The notes: generated by a model from the sequence alone, not told the origin. A DNA stretch of 13,047 nucleotides from Pseudomonadota bacterium (GCA_023391775.1 JAEWAG010000393.1:1-13047); one strand, 5' to 3'; shown: positions 1-6,335, counted from the first letter of the stretch. Translations and numbers: made by a program.

Positions 1-390
1 GCGCTGCGCCGGCGGCTGCGGGACCGGCTGCGGCCTTGGTTCGGGTTGTTCCGGCTGCGGGTCTGGATCAGCCGCCAGCAGCAGCCTGTCCGGGTCCAGC
101 AGTTCCTGCGGATCCAGCCGGCGCACCGGCGCCGGCGGCAATGGCGGCGGCGTGGCCTGCAGTTCTTCCGGTTGCGGCGGGTCCGGCTGCGGCTGGCCGA
201 TGAAGTCCACCCGGATGCGCCCACCACTGGCCGCGCCCAGGGGGTCGGTGAACACCGGCGGCGGCTTGGCCCACATCAGGATCGCCAGCATCAGCACGTG
301 CAGCAGAGCACTGGCCAGGGCGGCCAGCCAGGGCTGCAGGCGCTCGATCCGGGGCCGTGCCGGGGGCGTGGAAACGCGGGATTCGCTCAT
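1..390 (-). CDS. TonB/TolA-like Pro/Gln-rich membrane-anchored protein (3' end beyond the window)
   Basis: The frame opens with ATG at 390 and stays open to base 1, giving 130 visible residues; the C-terminus lies outside the window. After about 20 polar and basic residues comes one hydrophobic segment, residues 21-40 (WLAALASALLHVLMLAILMW), followed by AKPPPVF. The rest is a Pro/Gln/Glu-rich stretch with PQPEQPEPRPQPVPQPP near the edge. One N-terminal helix followed by a proline-rich periplasmic spacer is the layout of TonB and TolA energy transducers. Xanthomonads also carry a longer 'transmembrane repetitive protein' with a very similar beginning, and I think that is the better match. The decisive C-terminal domain cannot be seen, so coupling to an outer-membrane receptor is inference. 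There is no clear Shine-Dalgarno sequence before the ATG. It lies downstream of the GH5 gene on the same strand, with a strong hairpin between them. Confidence 0.8.
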   Translation of the reverse strand, partial: MSESRVSTPPARPRIERLQPWLAALASALLHVLMLAILMWAKPPPVFTDPLGAASGGRIRVDFIGQPQPDPPQPEELQATPPPLPPAPVRRLDPQELLDPDRLLLAADPDPQPEQPEPRPQPVPQPPAQR

Positions 391-418
391 GCCGCCGCGG
401 GGGCGTGGAAGGTGCTGG

Positions 419-430
419 CCCGCATGCGGG
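419..430. promoter_or_regulatory. 12-bp perfect palindrome upstream of the TonB-like gene
   Basis: CCCGCATGCGGG is a perfect palindrome 29 bases upstream of the TonB-like start codon. This is the size and place of a dimeric repressor site, but I recognise no regulator for it. In 70% GC DNA it could be chance. Confidence 0.25.
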
Positions 431-470
431 GGAAACGTCCTGGTCCAGGGAGCGCCATCCTAACGTCGCA

Positions 471-508
471 GGCGCCCGCGGGTGTGGCCAGGAGCTGCCG
501 CGGGCGCC
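471..508 (-). terminator. Strong hairpin after the GH5 gene, likely terminator
   Basis: Two perfect 11-base arms, GGCGCCCGCGG at 471-481 and CCGCGGGCGCC at 498-508, enclose a 16-base loop. The hairpin begins about 28 bases past the GH5 stop codon and precedes the TonB-like gene. There is no U-tract after it on the minus strand, so it would be a weak intrinsic terminator, or an mRNA 3'-end stabiliser. Confidence 0.5.
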
Positions 509-536
509 ATCGGGTCAGGGGGCCGCGCGCGGTGCG

Positions 537-1565
537 TCAGTCCTTCAATGCGGGCGACTCCGGCAGCAGCGCGCCCAGGATCGGCTTCACCCAGGCCTGC
601 TTCTGGAAATCGTAGGCAATGAAGGCGCTGGAGAACTGCCAGTACGCCCAGGCGAAGCCGCGGGCCTCGGCGGCGCGGGCGATGGTGGAGGTCCACAGCA
701 CCCGGTCCTGCTCCGGACCGCGGTCGTAGGCGCCGAACTCGCCCAGGAACACCGGCCGGTCGTTCGCTTCGGCCCATGCCTTGACCTGGTCGAAATCCCT
801 GTCGACCTGGGCGATCTGCTCCGGGCTGCCGAAGCGCACGCCGCTCAGTTTCGAGAACTGCTCCTCCACCCAGCTGGCGCCCTGGTGGGTGAAGTCGAAG
901 GGCTCGTAATAGTGGAAGGTCACGATCAGGTGGCGGTCGTCCTCCGGCAGCTGCAGCTTGTCCAGGTAGCGGAAGCTGTTCCAGCTGGCCGGCCCGACCA
1001 CCACGTTGCGGGTCGGGTTGGTCCTGCGCACCACCGCCAGCAGCTGCGGCAGCAGCCTGTTCCAGGCGTGCTCGTCGAGCTGGCCATGCGGCTCGTTGAG
1101 CAGCTCGAACATCAGCGAATCCGGCTGGTCGGCGTAGCGGGCGGCCAGCTGCTCCCACACCTTCTGCAGCTTCGTCGTGCAGCTGGCCGCGTCCTCGGCG
1201 CAATCCATGAAGTCGTGCACGTCCAGGATCATCTGCAGCTCATGGTTCCGCCCCCAGGCCACGACCTGGTCCAGCTTTTCCAGCCACTGCGGGGCCAGGC
1301 GTCCCTGCCCATCCATGTGCGGGAAGGTGAACAGGACCACGCGCACGGTGCTGAAGCCGGCCTCGCGGATCGCGCGGAAGTGCGCCTCGCGGTAGTTGCC
1401 CTGCTCGCCGGGCTTCCAGTAGTCGTCGTAGCCCAGCACGTTGATGCCGGCGCCCATGCGGGCCACCTGCTCATGCGCCGTCAGCGGCGTGGTGGCTGCT
1501 TCCGCGTGCGCATGCGCGCCCGCCAGCATCATGCAAAGGCCCAGCAACATCGCCCTGCCCTTCAT
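537..1565 (-). CDS. Secreted glycoside hydrolase family 5 (cellulase-like) protein
   Basis: This 342-residue protein is a GH5 retaining beta-glycosidase, an (alpha/beta)8 barrel that cuts beta-linked glucan or mannan. Residues 1-22 form a signal peptide ending in AHAHAEA, so it acts in the periplasm or outside the cell. Family landmarks appear in order: VRVV with Arg75; LDVHD with His117; LLNEPHG, with acid/base Glu158 after Asn157; TFHYYEP with His218 and Tyr219; LGEFGAY with nucleophile Glu276; and AYWQF with Trp309. Every expected active-site residue is present, so it should be active. There is no carbohydrate-binding module, unlike the larger xanthomonad endoglucanases. The start is backed by AGGGAG about 8 bases upstream of ATG. 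Substrate (cellulose, beta-glucan or mannan) and subfamily cannot be set from motifs alone. Confidence 0.93.
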   Translation of the reverse strand: MKGRAMLLGLCMMLAGAHAHAEAATTPLTAHEQVARMGAGINVLGYDDYWKPGEQGNYREAHFRAIREAGFSTVRVVLFTFPHMDGQGRLAPQWLEKLDQVVAWGRNHELQMILDVHDFMDCAEDAASCTTKLQKVWEQLAARYADQPDSLMFELLNEPHGQLDEHAWNRLLPQLLAVVRRTNPTRNVVVGPASWNSFRYLDKLQLPEDDRHLIVTFHYYEPFDFTHQGASWVEEQFSKLSGVRFGSPEQIAQVDRDFDQVKAWAEANDRPVFLGEFGAYDRGPEQDRVLWTSTIARAAEARGFAWAYWQFSSAFIAYDFQKQAWVKPILGALLPESPALKD

Positions 1566-1648
1566 CGGCCTGCTCCCTGTCCGGTGGAAGACCCAAACCT
1601 AGCCGGTGACGGCAGTGGCGGACAATGCGCGCCGCGTCATCGCCGGCG

Positions 1649-1891
1649 TTACCAGCGGCTGCGCTTCATTCGCGCGGGCATCGCGCCCTGGGGCAGCTTG
1701 CGCGTGGCAACGGCCACCACCACGGCCGCCGAAAGCACGGTGCCGACCACCAGCCCGGCGACGGCGAGCAGGCCGCCGGTGGAGATGGCCACCCTCGCCC
1801 GCAGCGAGGCCGAACCGGCGCGTGCGCGCAGCACCGCCGTGTGCATCGGGGCATCGGTCGTGCTGCGCAGGCTGCGTTCGTGTCCGGCCAT
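1649..1891 (-). CDS. Small one-helix membrane protein, function unknown
   Basis: An 80-residue protein that I do not recognise. Residues 1-33 are polar and rich in Arg and Ser. A hydrophobic helix follows at about residues 36-62 (GGLLAVAGLVVGTVLSAAVV and flanks), then a basic tail rich in Lys and Arg. It looks like an inner-membrane protein with a single span. Two signs support a real gene: nearly every codon ends in G or C, unlike the other frames here, and AGGAG sits 8 bases before the ATG. It lies 83 bases upstream of the GH5 gene on the same strand and could share its transcript. The ROK-like gene diverges from it across 126 bases. Confidence 0.65.
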   Translation of the reverse strand: MAGHERSLRSTTDAPMHTAVLRARAGSASLRARVAISTGGLLAVAGLVVGTVLSAAVVVAVATRKLPQGAMPARMKRSRW

Positions 1892-1899
1892 CGTCCGGG

Positions 1900-1904
1900 C
1901 TCCT
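1900..1904 (-). promoter_or_regulatory. Ribosome binding site of the small membrane protein
   Basis: AGGAG on the minus strand, 8 bases before the ATG at 1891. It selects this 80-residue frame over the longer open frame that runs through the same DNA in another phase. Confidence 0.7.
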
Positions 1905-2017
1905 GGGTCGGTTCGGGGCGGCCATGGTGACGGTGGCGGCGTGAACGGCGCGCGGCCTCCACCGGGGCCTCACCGGCCGCTCGACAGCATCTGCCCAGGA
2001 CACGAGCGGAGCCTGGC

Positions 2018-3079
2018 ATGACCCCATCCCGAACACGCGGCCCGGACCGCAACGACCAGCGCGGCCAGCATGCGGCGGTGCGCCTGCCGGGCCTGTCGAT
2101 CGACGGCTACAGCCTGGCCCTGCCGGACCCGGAAGGCGACGGCTTCCTGGGCGACCGCGCCAGCCAGACCGCCTTCCGCGAGCTGATCGGGCGCGCGCGC
2201 CGGGACCATCTTGCCGGCCGGGATCCGTTCGGTCGCCGCGGCTCCAGGACGCTGGGCAAGGACGAGATCGACCTGGTGCTCGTGGGTGGCGGCGCCGATG
2301 CCTCGCATGCCCTGCACCTGGCGGTGGAGGAGTACGCGCGGCAGCTGTGCTACGTGGTGCAGGTGTTCATGGCCCAGGCCGACTGGGCCGGTGTGCAGCG
2401 GATCATCATCGGTGGCGGCTTTCCCGAGCACGAGGCCGGCAGCCTGGCCATGCGCCGCGCCATCCGCCTGCTGGAGCTGTCGCAGACCGGCGTCAGCCTG
2501 GTGGCCCTGCGCCACGACCCGGACGAGGCCGGCCTGCTGGGCTGGTCGGTGCTGGTGCCTGACGAGGTGCATGACTACGACGCGTTCCTGGCGGTGGACG
2601 TCGGCGGCACCAAGCTGCGCTGCGGCATCGTCCGCCACGGGCTGCGCCGTGATGCCAGCGGCGGCAGCGGCAAGGTGCTGGAGAGCCTGGTCTGGCGCCA
2701 CGCCGACGACCGCCCCAGCCGCGGCCAGGCGGTGCGCCGCACGGCGGCCATGCTCAATGCGCTGGCGGCGTTCGCGCGCACCCAGCGGATCCGCCTGGCC
2801 CCGTTCGTCGGCGTGGCCTGCCCCGGCACGGTGGAGGCGGATGGCTCGCTGTCGGCGGGTGCGCAGAACCTGCCCGGCAACTGGGAACATCCCTTCAACC
2901 TGCCCGACGCACTGGGCGCGCACCTGGACCGGGTGGAGGGCCGGGAACCGGTCGTGGTCATGCACAACGACGCGGTGATCCAGGGCCTGAGCGAACTGGA
3001 CCGCATGGCCGACGTCCGCCGCTTCGCGGTGCTGAACATCGGCACCGGGCTGGGCAACGCGACCTATACCCGGCGCTGA
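2018..3079 (+). CDS. ROK-family sugar kinase-like protein with circularly permuted motif order
   Basis: A 353-residue actin/hexokinase-fold protein of the ROK (repressor, ORF, kinase) type. All kinase motifs are present but out of order. Residues about 83-180 match the usual C-terminal part: a helix, then RIIIGGG at 129-134, then DEAGLLG at 169-175. The usual N-terminal part follows: ATP phosphate-binding DVGGTK at 194-199, GVACPG at 265-270, AQNLPGNW, HNDA at 316-319 with presumed catalytic base Asp318, and NIGTGLGN at 340-347, only six residues before the stop. Normal ROK proteins begin with D-G-G-T and end after the GGG segment. The zinc-binding CxCGxxGC motif that normally follows GTG is absent. 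No N-terminal helix-turn-helix is seen, so it is more likely kinase-like than a repressor. Sugar phosphorylation is inference. I believe similar 350-400 residue proteins exist in other proteobacteria. The start follows CGGAG in GAGCGGAGCCTGGC. Confidence 0.85.
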   Translation: MTPSRTRGPDRNDQRGQHAAVRLPGLSIDGYSLALPDPEGDGFLGDRASQTAFRELIGRARRDHLAGRDPFGRRGSRTLGKDEIDLVLVGGGADASHALHLAVEEYARQLCYVVQVFMAQADWAGVQRIIIGGGFPEHEAGSLAMRRAIRLLELSQTGVSLVALRHDPDEAGLLGWSVLVPDEVHDYDAFLAVDVGGTKLRCGIVRHGLRRDASGGSGKVLESLVWRHADDRPSRGQAVRRTAAMLNALAAFARTQRIRLAPFVGVACPGTVEADGSLSAGAQNLPGNWEHPFNLPDALGAHLDRVEGREPVVVMHNDAVIQGLSELDRMADVRRFAVLNIGTGLGNATYTRR

Positions 3080-3118
3080 GCGCCGCCTGCCCTCGCGGCG
3101 GCCGCCCCGCCGGCGCTA
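3079..3118. terminator. Possible shared terminator hairpin between convergent genes
   Basis: AGCGCCG at 3079-3085 pairs with CGGCGCT at 3112-3118, and a GGCGGCCGCC palindrome lies between them. The element fills the gap between the convergent ROK-like and HhH genes and overlaps both stop codons. CGGCGCT at 3071-3077 offers an alternative pairing. No U-tract is seen. Confidence 0.3.
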
Positions 3119-3583
3119 GCCGAACAGCACCGGTGCGGCGTGGTCCATGAAGATGCGCAGGGTGACCGGACCGACACCACGGAAGGCCAGCAGCCGCTGC
3201 TCGAAATCGCCGCGCCCCCGGCTGGTCTCCCAGACGGCGAGGATGCGGCCGCCGTAGTCCTGCTCCAGGTGCCGGCAGAGCTGGTGCAGCAGGGTGGCGG
3301 TGGACTGGTCGTAGCGACGGTAGCCGCCCTCGCCGAGCATCCGCACCAGCTGTCCGCGGCTGCAGGCGCACAGCTGCGTGGCCGTCTCGCAGCCGTGGTC
3401 GCGGTAGATGACGGACCAGGTCCGCACCGCCGCGGCCTGGCTGATCCGCTTGCCGGCGAGGAAGCTGGCGAGGAACCAGCCGAACAGCGCCGGCTCGTCA
3501 TCGTCCCGCAGCTCCAGCCCCAGGTCGGCCGGCTGCAGGCGCGGACGCGCGCGTGCCCGTGGCTTCAGGGGCCGCACTGCCAT
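3116..3583 (-). CDS. Small helix-hairpin-helix protein, HhH-GPD-like (DNA glycosylase fold)
   Basis: This 155-residue protein resembles small proteobacterial proteins related to the HhH-GPD (endonuclease III) superfamily, which databases often label loosely as 'DNA methylase'. Landmarks are FGWFLASFLAGKRISQ at 34-49, GEGGYRRYDQST at 84-95 and the hairpin LLAFRGVGPVTLRIF at 131-145, with the GVG turn that contacts DNA backbone. The protein ends ten residues after the hairpin, so the Lys and Asp that true glycosylases carry at or after it are missing. It may bind DNA without cutting a base. The ATG at 3583 lies inside the end of the lipoprotein gene (19-nt overlap, another frame), so translation is probably coupled. 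A longer in-phase frame upstream is rejected because it is antisense-like and runs through the lipoprotein gene. Function is unproven. Confidence 0.75.
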   Translation of the reverse strand: MAVRPLKPRARARPRLQPADLGLELRDDDEPALFGWFLASFLAGKRISQAAAVRTWSVIYRDHGCETATQLCACSRGQLVRMLGEGGYRRYDQSTATLLHQLCRHLEQDYGGRILAVWETSRGRGDFEQRLLAFRGVGPVTLRIFMDHAAPVLFG

Positions 3584-4104
3584 TGGCCGGGCACGTTGTG
3601 TGGCGTCGCCGCTACCGCCCCGTGCACCACCAGCTCGGCCGGAACCGGTGGCGATTCGCCCCGCCCGACCGGAGGCCCCACGGGCACGACCTCGATCACC
3701 AGGCCCGCGCCCTGGAAACGCGTGCCCTGCAGCATCGCGTCGAAGCCGCCCGGCGCGGTGACGGTGTGCATCCGGCCGGCCACGCGCACCATGCCGCGCG
3801 CCGGCTCGCTGCTGGCCACATCGCCGCGCGCCAGCAGCAGGGTCTGGCCGCCATCGATGAAGGCACAGGCCAGCTCCCCGGGCAACGAAGCAGCCTCCAG
3901 TTCCGCCAGCGACAACGCCTGCAGTGCGACCGGCGCGGTCCCATCCGGCGCCTCTTGCGGTGTGCGGGTCAGCACCTCGGCATCCCCCGGTGCACCGGCG
4001 CGTCGGGACTCGTGGTCCTGGCATCCCGAGGCTGCCAGCACGGCAAGCAGGCCGGCCGCCAGCGGCGGTCGCAGCCGACTGAACGTGGCATGGCGCGGGC
4101 TCAT
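3565..4104 (-). CDS. Predicted lipoprotein, function unknown
   Basis: A 179-residue protein. The N-terminus is basic (MSPRHATFSRLR), followed by a hydrophobic core and a lipobox LAASGC with Cys28 as the lipidation site, so it should be anchored to a membrane and face the periplasm. The remainder is Ala/Gly/Pro-rich with beta-like stretches (GMVRVAGRMHTV, AGLVIEVVPVG). It has two further Cys, one in LACAF and one near the C-terminus. I recognise no domain. Its ATG overlaps the stop of the DUF6151 gene in an ATGA (4101-4104), and its 3' end overlaps the HhH gene by 19 nt, so it is the middle of a translationally coupled trio. The nearby frame that reads through from 4659 is discarded because the lipobox and the overlap fix the start here. 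Confidence 0.8.
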   Translation of the reverse strand: MSPRHATFSRLRPPLAAGLLAVLAASGCQDHESRRAGAPGDAEVLTRTPQEAPDGTAPVALQALSLAELEAASLPGELACAFIDGGQTLLLARGDVASSEPARGMVRVAGRMHTVTAPGGFDAMLQGTRFQGAGLVIEVVPVGPPVGRGESPPVPAELVVHGAVAATPHNVPGQWQCGP

Positions 4105-4676
4105 GGCGCTGTCTCCGTGCGGGGCGCGCTGATGGGCTGCGGCACGCGCAGTGGCTCGCCGCTGGCGGCATCGAAGAACGGCGAATGCTGCTGCCGACGC
4201 AGCTTTGCGCCGAGCAGGCCGATCGCAGTGCCGGCTACTGCCCGCGCCAGGGCCATGGGCGTGGCCCGGACCGGGGCGGTGGCCGAACGCTGGTGCGCCA
4301 CGGCGCGGGCCGGCGGGCCGGCGACCTCGCCAAGGCGCAGCGAGTCCATCGTGCCTGCGGCGAGCGTGGCGAACACCGGCCTTGCACGGGCGCCGGTGTT
4401 GGCCAGCGGGGTGCGGCAGCAGGCCGCGTACCAGCGCAGCACCTTGCCGCTGAGGGTCGCGCAGGCCACCTGCTCCTGCCCGCTCTGGAACCTGAGCAGG
4501 CCGGGGGTGATCACCACCACGTCGGTCCCGCCGCATTCGTCCAGCAAATCCGGTGTACCCAGCCAGCGCGCCCATGCCTGGCAGTCGCGGCAATAGCAGC
4601 TCACGCGTGCATGGATGGCCGACGCCTCCAGCACGCCCCTGACCTGCCCGCATCGGCATCGCACATCAAGGCCCAT
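4101..4676 (-). CDS. DUF6151 family protein, GFA-like zinc-binding fold
   Basis: This 191-residue protein resembles the DUF6151 family, which shares the cysteine pattern of GFA (glutathione-dependent formaldehyde-activating, CENP-V-like) proteins. Likely zinc ligands are Cys7 and Cys9 in CRCG, Cys27, Cys29 and Cys32 in CYCRDC, and the pair Cys86-Cys87 in RWYAACCRTPLANTG. The C-terminal 70 residues exceed a classic GFA domain and hold a hydrophobic stretch (MALARAVAGTAIGLLGAKL) and SPFFDA, which I recall as typical of DUF6151. No reaction is proven for DUF6151, and I do not claim formaldehyde detoxification. The ATG at 4676 is preferred to one 22 codons upstream because the CxCG motif normally lies at the very N-terminus and GGAG stands about 7 bases before it. 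A 78-base gap separates it from the DUF1989 gene; an ATGA overlap links it to the lipoprotein. Confidence 0.88.
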   Translation of the reverse strand: MGLDVRCRCGQVRGVLEASAIHARVSCYCRDCQAWARWLGTPDLLDECGGTDVVVITPGLLRFQSGQEQVACATLSGKVLRWYAACCRTPLANTGARARPVFATLAAGTMDSLRLGEVAGPPARAVAHQRSATAPVRATPMALARAVAGTAIGLLGAKLRRQQHSPFFDAASGEPLRVPQPISAPRTETAP

Positions 4677-4754
4677 GGTTCCGCTCCGGTGGTGGCAAAC
4701 GCCCGGCGCCCATTCTGGCCCGCGGCGGGGCCGGTCGCGCAAGCGCTGCCGGGG

Positions 4755-5369
4755 TCAGGCCGCCGGCGCCCGCGCGCGCTCCACCCGGAAGTCGATCGGC
4801 TTGTAGCTGAAGTTGTTCGACTGCCCGGCCGAGCATGCGGTCATGGCCACCACCAGCGGCATTTCCGCGCGCAGCCGGATGTGGTCGCCGGGCCTGCTCA
4901 GCGGCGGCAGCACCGCGATGCGACCATCCGGCTCCACCGCCACGTGCATGAAGATGTTGAACGCCACCGGCACCCGGTCGCGGCCGATGCCCCACGGCGC
5001 CAGCGCCCGCGCCAGGTTGCCCTCGCAGCCCGGTCGGCCTTCCTCCTCGCCGTAGAGCTTCTCGAACATTTCCTTCGAGCATGGCGTCAGGGTGAAATCG
5101 TGGCGCCCGCAGGTGTCCTCGAGGATGGTGAACATCACCCGGCTGCGGTTGGAATAGAGCACATCCCCCGTGCTGAGCCACAGCCTGGACGCGTAGTCGA
5201 TGCTGCGCCCGGACGACAGGTACTCGTCCAGGTCGTCGCGGCAGAACGCGGTCAGGTCGCTGACCTGCTGCCCCATCGGGTCGACCACCACCAGCTCGTC
5301 GCCGGCCTCCAGCTCCACCGCATGCCCGGAACACGGTGCGATGCGTACCGTCTCGCCGCCTGCGCTCAT
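4755..5369 (-). CDS. DUF1989 / urea carboxylase-associated family protein
   Basis: A 204-residue DUF1989 protein. Family landmarks are DPMGQQVSDL at 30-39, SIDYASRLWLSTGDVLYSN at 56-74, TCGRHDFTLTPCS at 86-98, NIFMH around 138-142, and the ending SNNFSYKPIDFRV. Cys87, His90 and Cys97 look like metal ligands. The family includes the urea carboxylase-associated proteins. Two members of that group, CgdA and CgdB, together form carboxyguanidine deiminase in bacterial guanidine use. Here there is one copy, with no urea or guanidine carboxylase and no allophanate hydrolase in the window, so that exact role is unlikely. Its ATG overlaps the stop of the GntA-like gene in an ATGA (5366-5369). The tight coupling suggests that both proteins work on the same guanidino or ureido compound, which is inference. 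Confidence 0.92.
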   Translation of the reverse strand: MSAGGETVRIAPCSGHAVELEAGDELVVVDPMGQQVSDLTAFCRDDLDEYLSSGRSIDYASRLWLSTGDVLYSNRSRVMFTILEDTCGRHDFTLTPCSKEMFEKLYGEEEGRPGCEGNLARALAPWGIGRDRVPVAFNIFMHVAVEPDGRIAVLPPLSRPGDHIRLRAEMPLVVAMTACSAGQSNNFSYKPIDFRVERARAPAA

Positions 5370-6073
5370 TTGGGCCTCCGTACGTGGAACGGGCAGGTCC
5401 AGCCGGCCTCGACCTTGCGGCCACTGTACTGGCGCGTCTCGGCCGCGGTGCCGAAGTCGGCCAGGTTCGGGTTGATGCTGCCCTGCAGGGCCGTGTCGCG
5501 CTGGCGGGTGGCGGCCTGCATCTTGGCGTAGCGGCCGTCGGCGCGCAGGCGGTCGAACTGGCGGTGGGAGTTGAACACCAGTGCCGGCACCTCGAAGCGT
5601 CGCGCCAGGCGCGAGGCGCCGGGGTGCAGGCCGATCACGAAGAACGGATGCCCGCCCAGGCTCAGGCTGAAGCGCGGATCATCCGGGTCGCGGCTCACGT
5701 CCGTCGCCCAGGGCGTGCCGCGGCGCGCGTCCAGATCGTGCAGGCGCTGCAGCTGGGACCAGAGCATGGCCTCGAAGCGGCGCTCGTCGGTATCGGCCGG
5801 GCCGTCGAACAGGGCTACGAACGAGTGCACCGTGCTGTCGTCCTCCGGCGCGGCGTCGACCCGCGCGGCGAATGCGGTGAGCGCGTCGAGCAGCGGGGCG
5901 TCGTTCGCGCGGTCGCCGAGGCGGGCGAACTCATGCGGTTCGATTGCATTGCGCGCCAGCGCGGCCTTGGAGCCGACGCAGGGGAACGCAGGGTTGTCGA
6001 TGAAGGACAGGAAGCGGGTGCTGAGACCGCCTCCCTGCTGCGGGACAGGGGGCTTGAGGGCAGTGGTTTTCAT
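5366..6073 (-). CDS. gntA: YqcI/YcgG-family heme-dependent guanidino N-hydroxylase (GntA-like)
   Basis: A 235-residue protein that matches the YqcI/YcgG (GntA) family along its whole length: FPCVGSKAAL at 30-39, FEAMLWSQLQRLHDLD at 100-115, FSLSLGGHPFFVIGLHPGAS at 135-154, ARRFEVPALVFNSHRQFDRL at 157-176, ALQGSINPNLADFG at 195-208, and QYSGRKVEAGWTCPF at 215-229. Studied members are heme enzymes that hydroxylate a guanidine nitrogen: GntA in guanitoxin biosynthesis, and the related DcsA, which makes hydroxy-arginine for D-cycloserine. His170 and the Cys-Pro motifs at 31-32 and 227-228 are candidates for heme or redox roles, though the ligand is not certain. The symbol is given at family level only, because no other guanitoxin genes are present. 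Arginine or another guanidino compound is the expected substrate. It is the first gene of the minus-strand run; the esterase gene diverges from it across 262 bases. No strong ribosome site is seen. Confidence 0.9.
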   Translation of the reverse strand: MKTTALKPPVPQQGGGLSTRFLSFIDNPAFPCVGSKAALARNAIEPHEFARLGDRANDAPLLDALTAFAARVDAAPEDDSTVHSFVALFDGPADTDERRFEAMLWSQLQRLHDLDARRGTPWATDVSRDPDDPRFSLSLGGHPFFVIGLHPGASRLARRFEVPALVFNSHRQFDRLRADGRYAKMQAATRQRDTALQGSINPNLADFGTAAETRQYSGRKVEAGWTCPFHVRRPK

Positions 6074-6240
6074 GGACCGCCACGCTAGCGGGGCGAGCTG
6101 GACCGCAGCGTGTAATCCGAGCGCGATGCGCCGTGATGGTCATGACGCGTTCGGGGCCATGACGATGCCGCGAAGCAGGCGCACACGGCGCGTGACGGCG
6201 GCTGCCCTTCTGGAAGGCGCCATCAGCCTTTGGCATCGCG

Positions 6241-6252
6241 CGATCCGGATCG
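6241..6252. promoter_or_regulatory. 12-bp perfect palindrome between the divergent gntA-like and esterase genes
   Basis: CGATCCGGATCG is a perfect palindrome in the 262-base gap between the two divergent genes. It could be an operator, but no regulator is recognised and chance is possible. I saw no convincing -35/-10 pair in this gap. Confidence 0.25.
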
Positions 6253-6335
6253 TGAATCGCAGCGCCCGTACGTGCGCACCTCCGCCCTGCCCCGTGGCAC
6301 TCTCCGGCCCGTATCCAACCGGGGAGTGATGCCGT

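Noticed and set aside
357..2021. A long plus-strand open frame (about 554 codons) antisense to the GH5 gene
   Set aside because: It is the shadow of a high-GC minus-strand gene: no domain, no ribosome site, and a composition dominated by Ala, Arg, Gly and His/Gln. The opposite frame has a complete GH5 active site.
1599..2036. A 145-codon minus-strand frame over the small membrane protein
   Set aside because: Its composition is Arg/Pro-rich without a helix and it has no ribosome site. The 80-residue frame has both a helix and AGGAG.
1970..2965. A 331-codon minus-strand frame antisense to the ROK-like gene
   Set aside because: Ala/Gln/His-rich shadow sequence. All kinase motifs are on the plus strand.
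4185..5531. A 448-codon plus-strand frame
   Set aside because: It runs antisense across the DUF6151, DUF1989 and GntA-like genes, which have recognised motifs, and shows no domain itself.
4755..6073. A guanitoxin biosynthetic cluster or a guanidine-degradation cluster
   Set aside because: Only a GntA-family and a single DUF1989 protein are present. No PLP cyclase, methyltransferase, kinase, carboxylase or allophanate hydrolase genes occur in the window.
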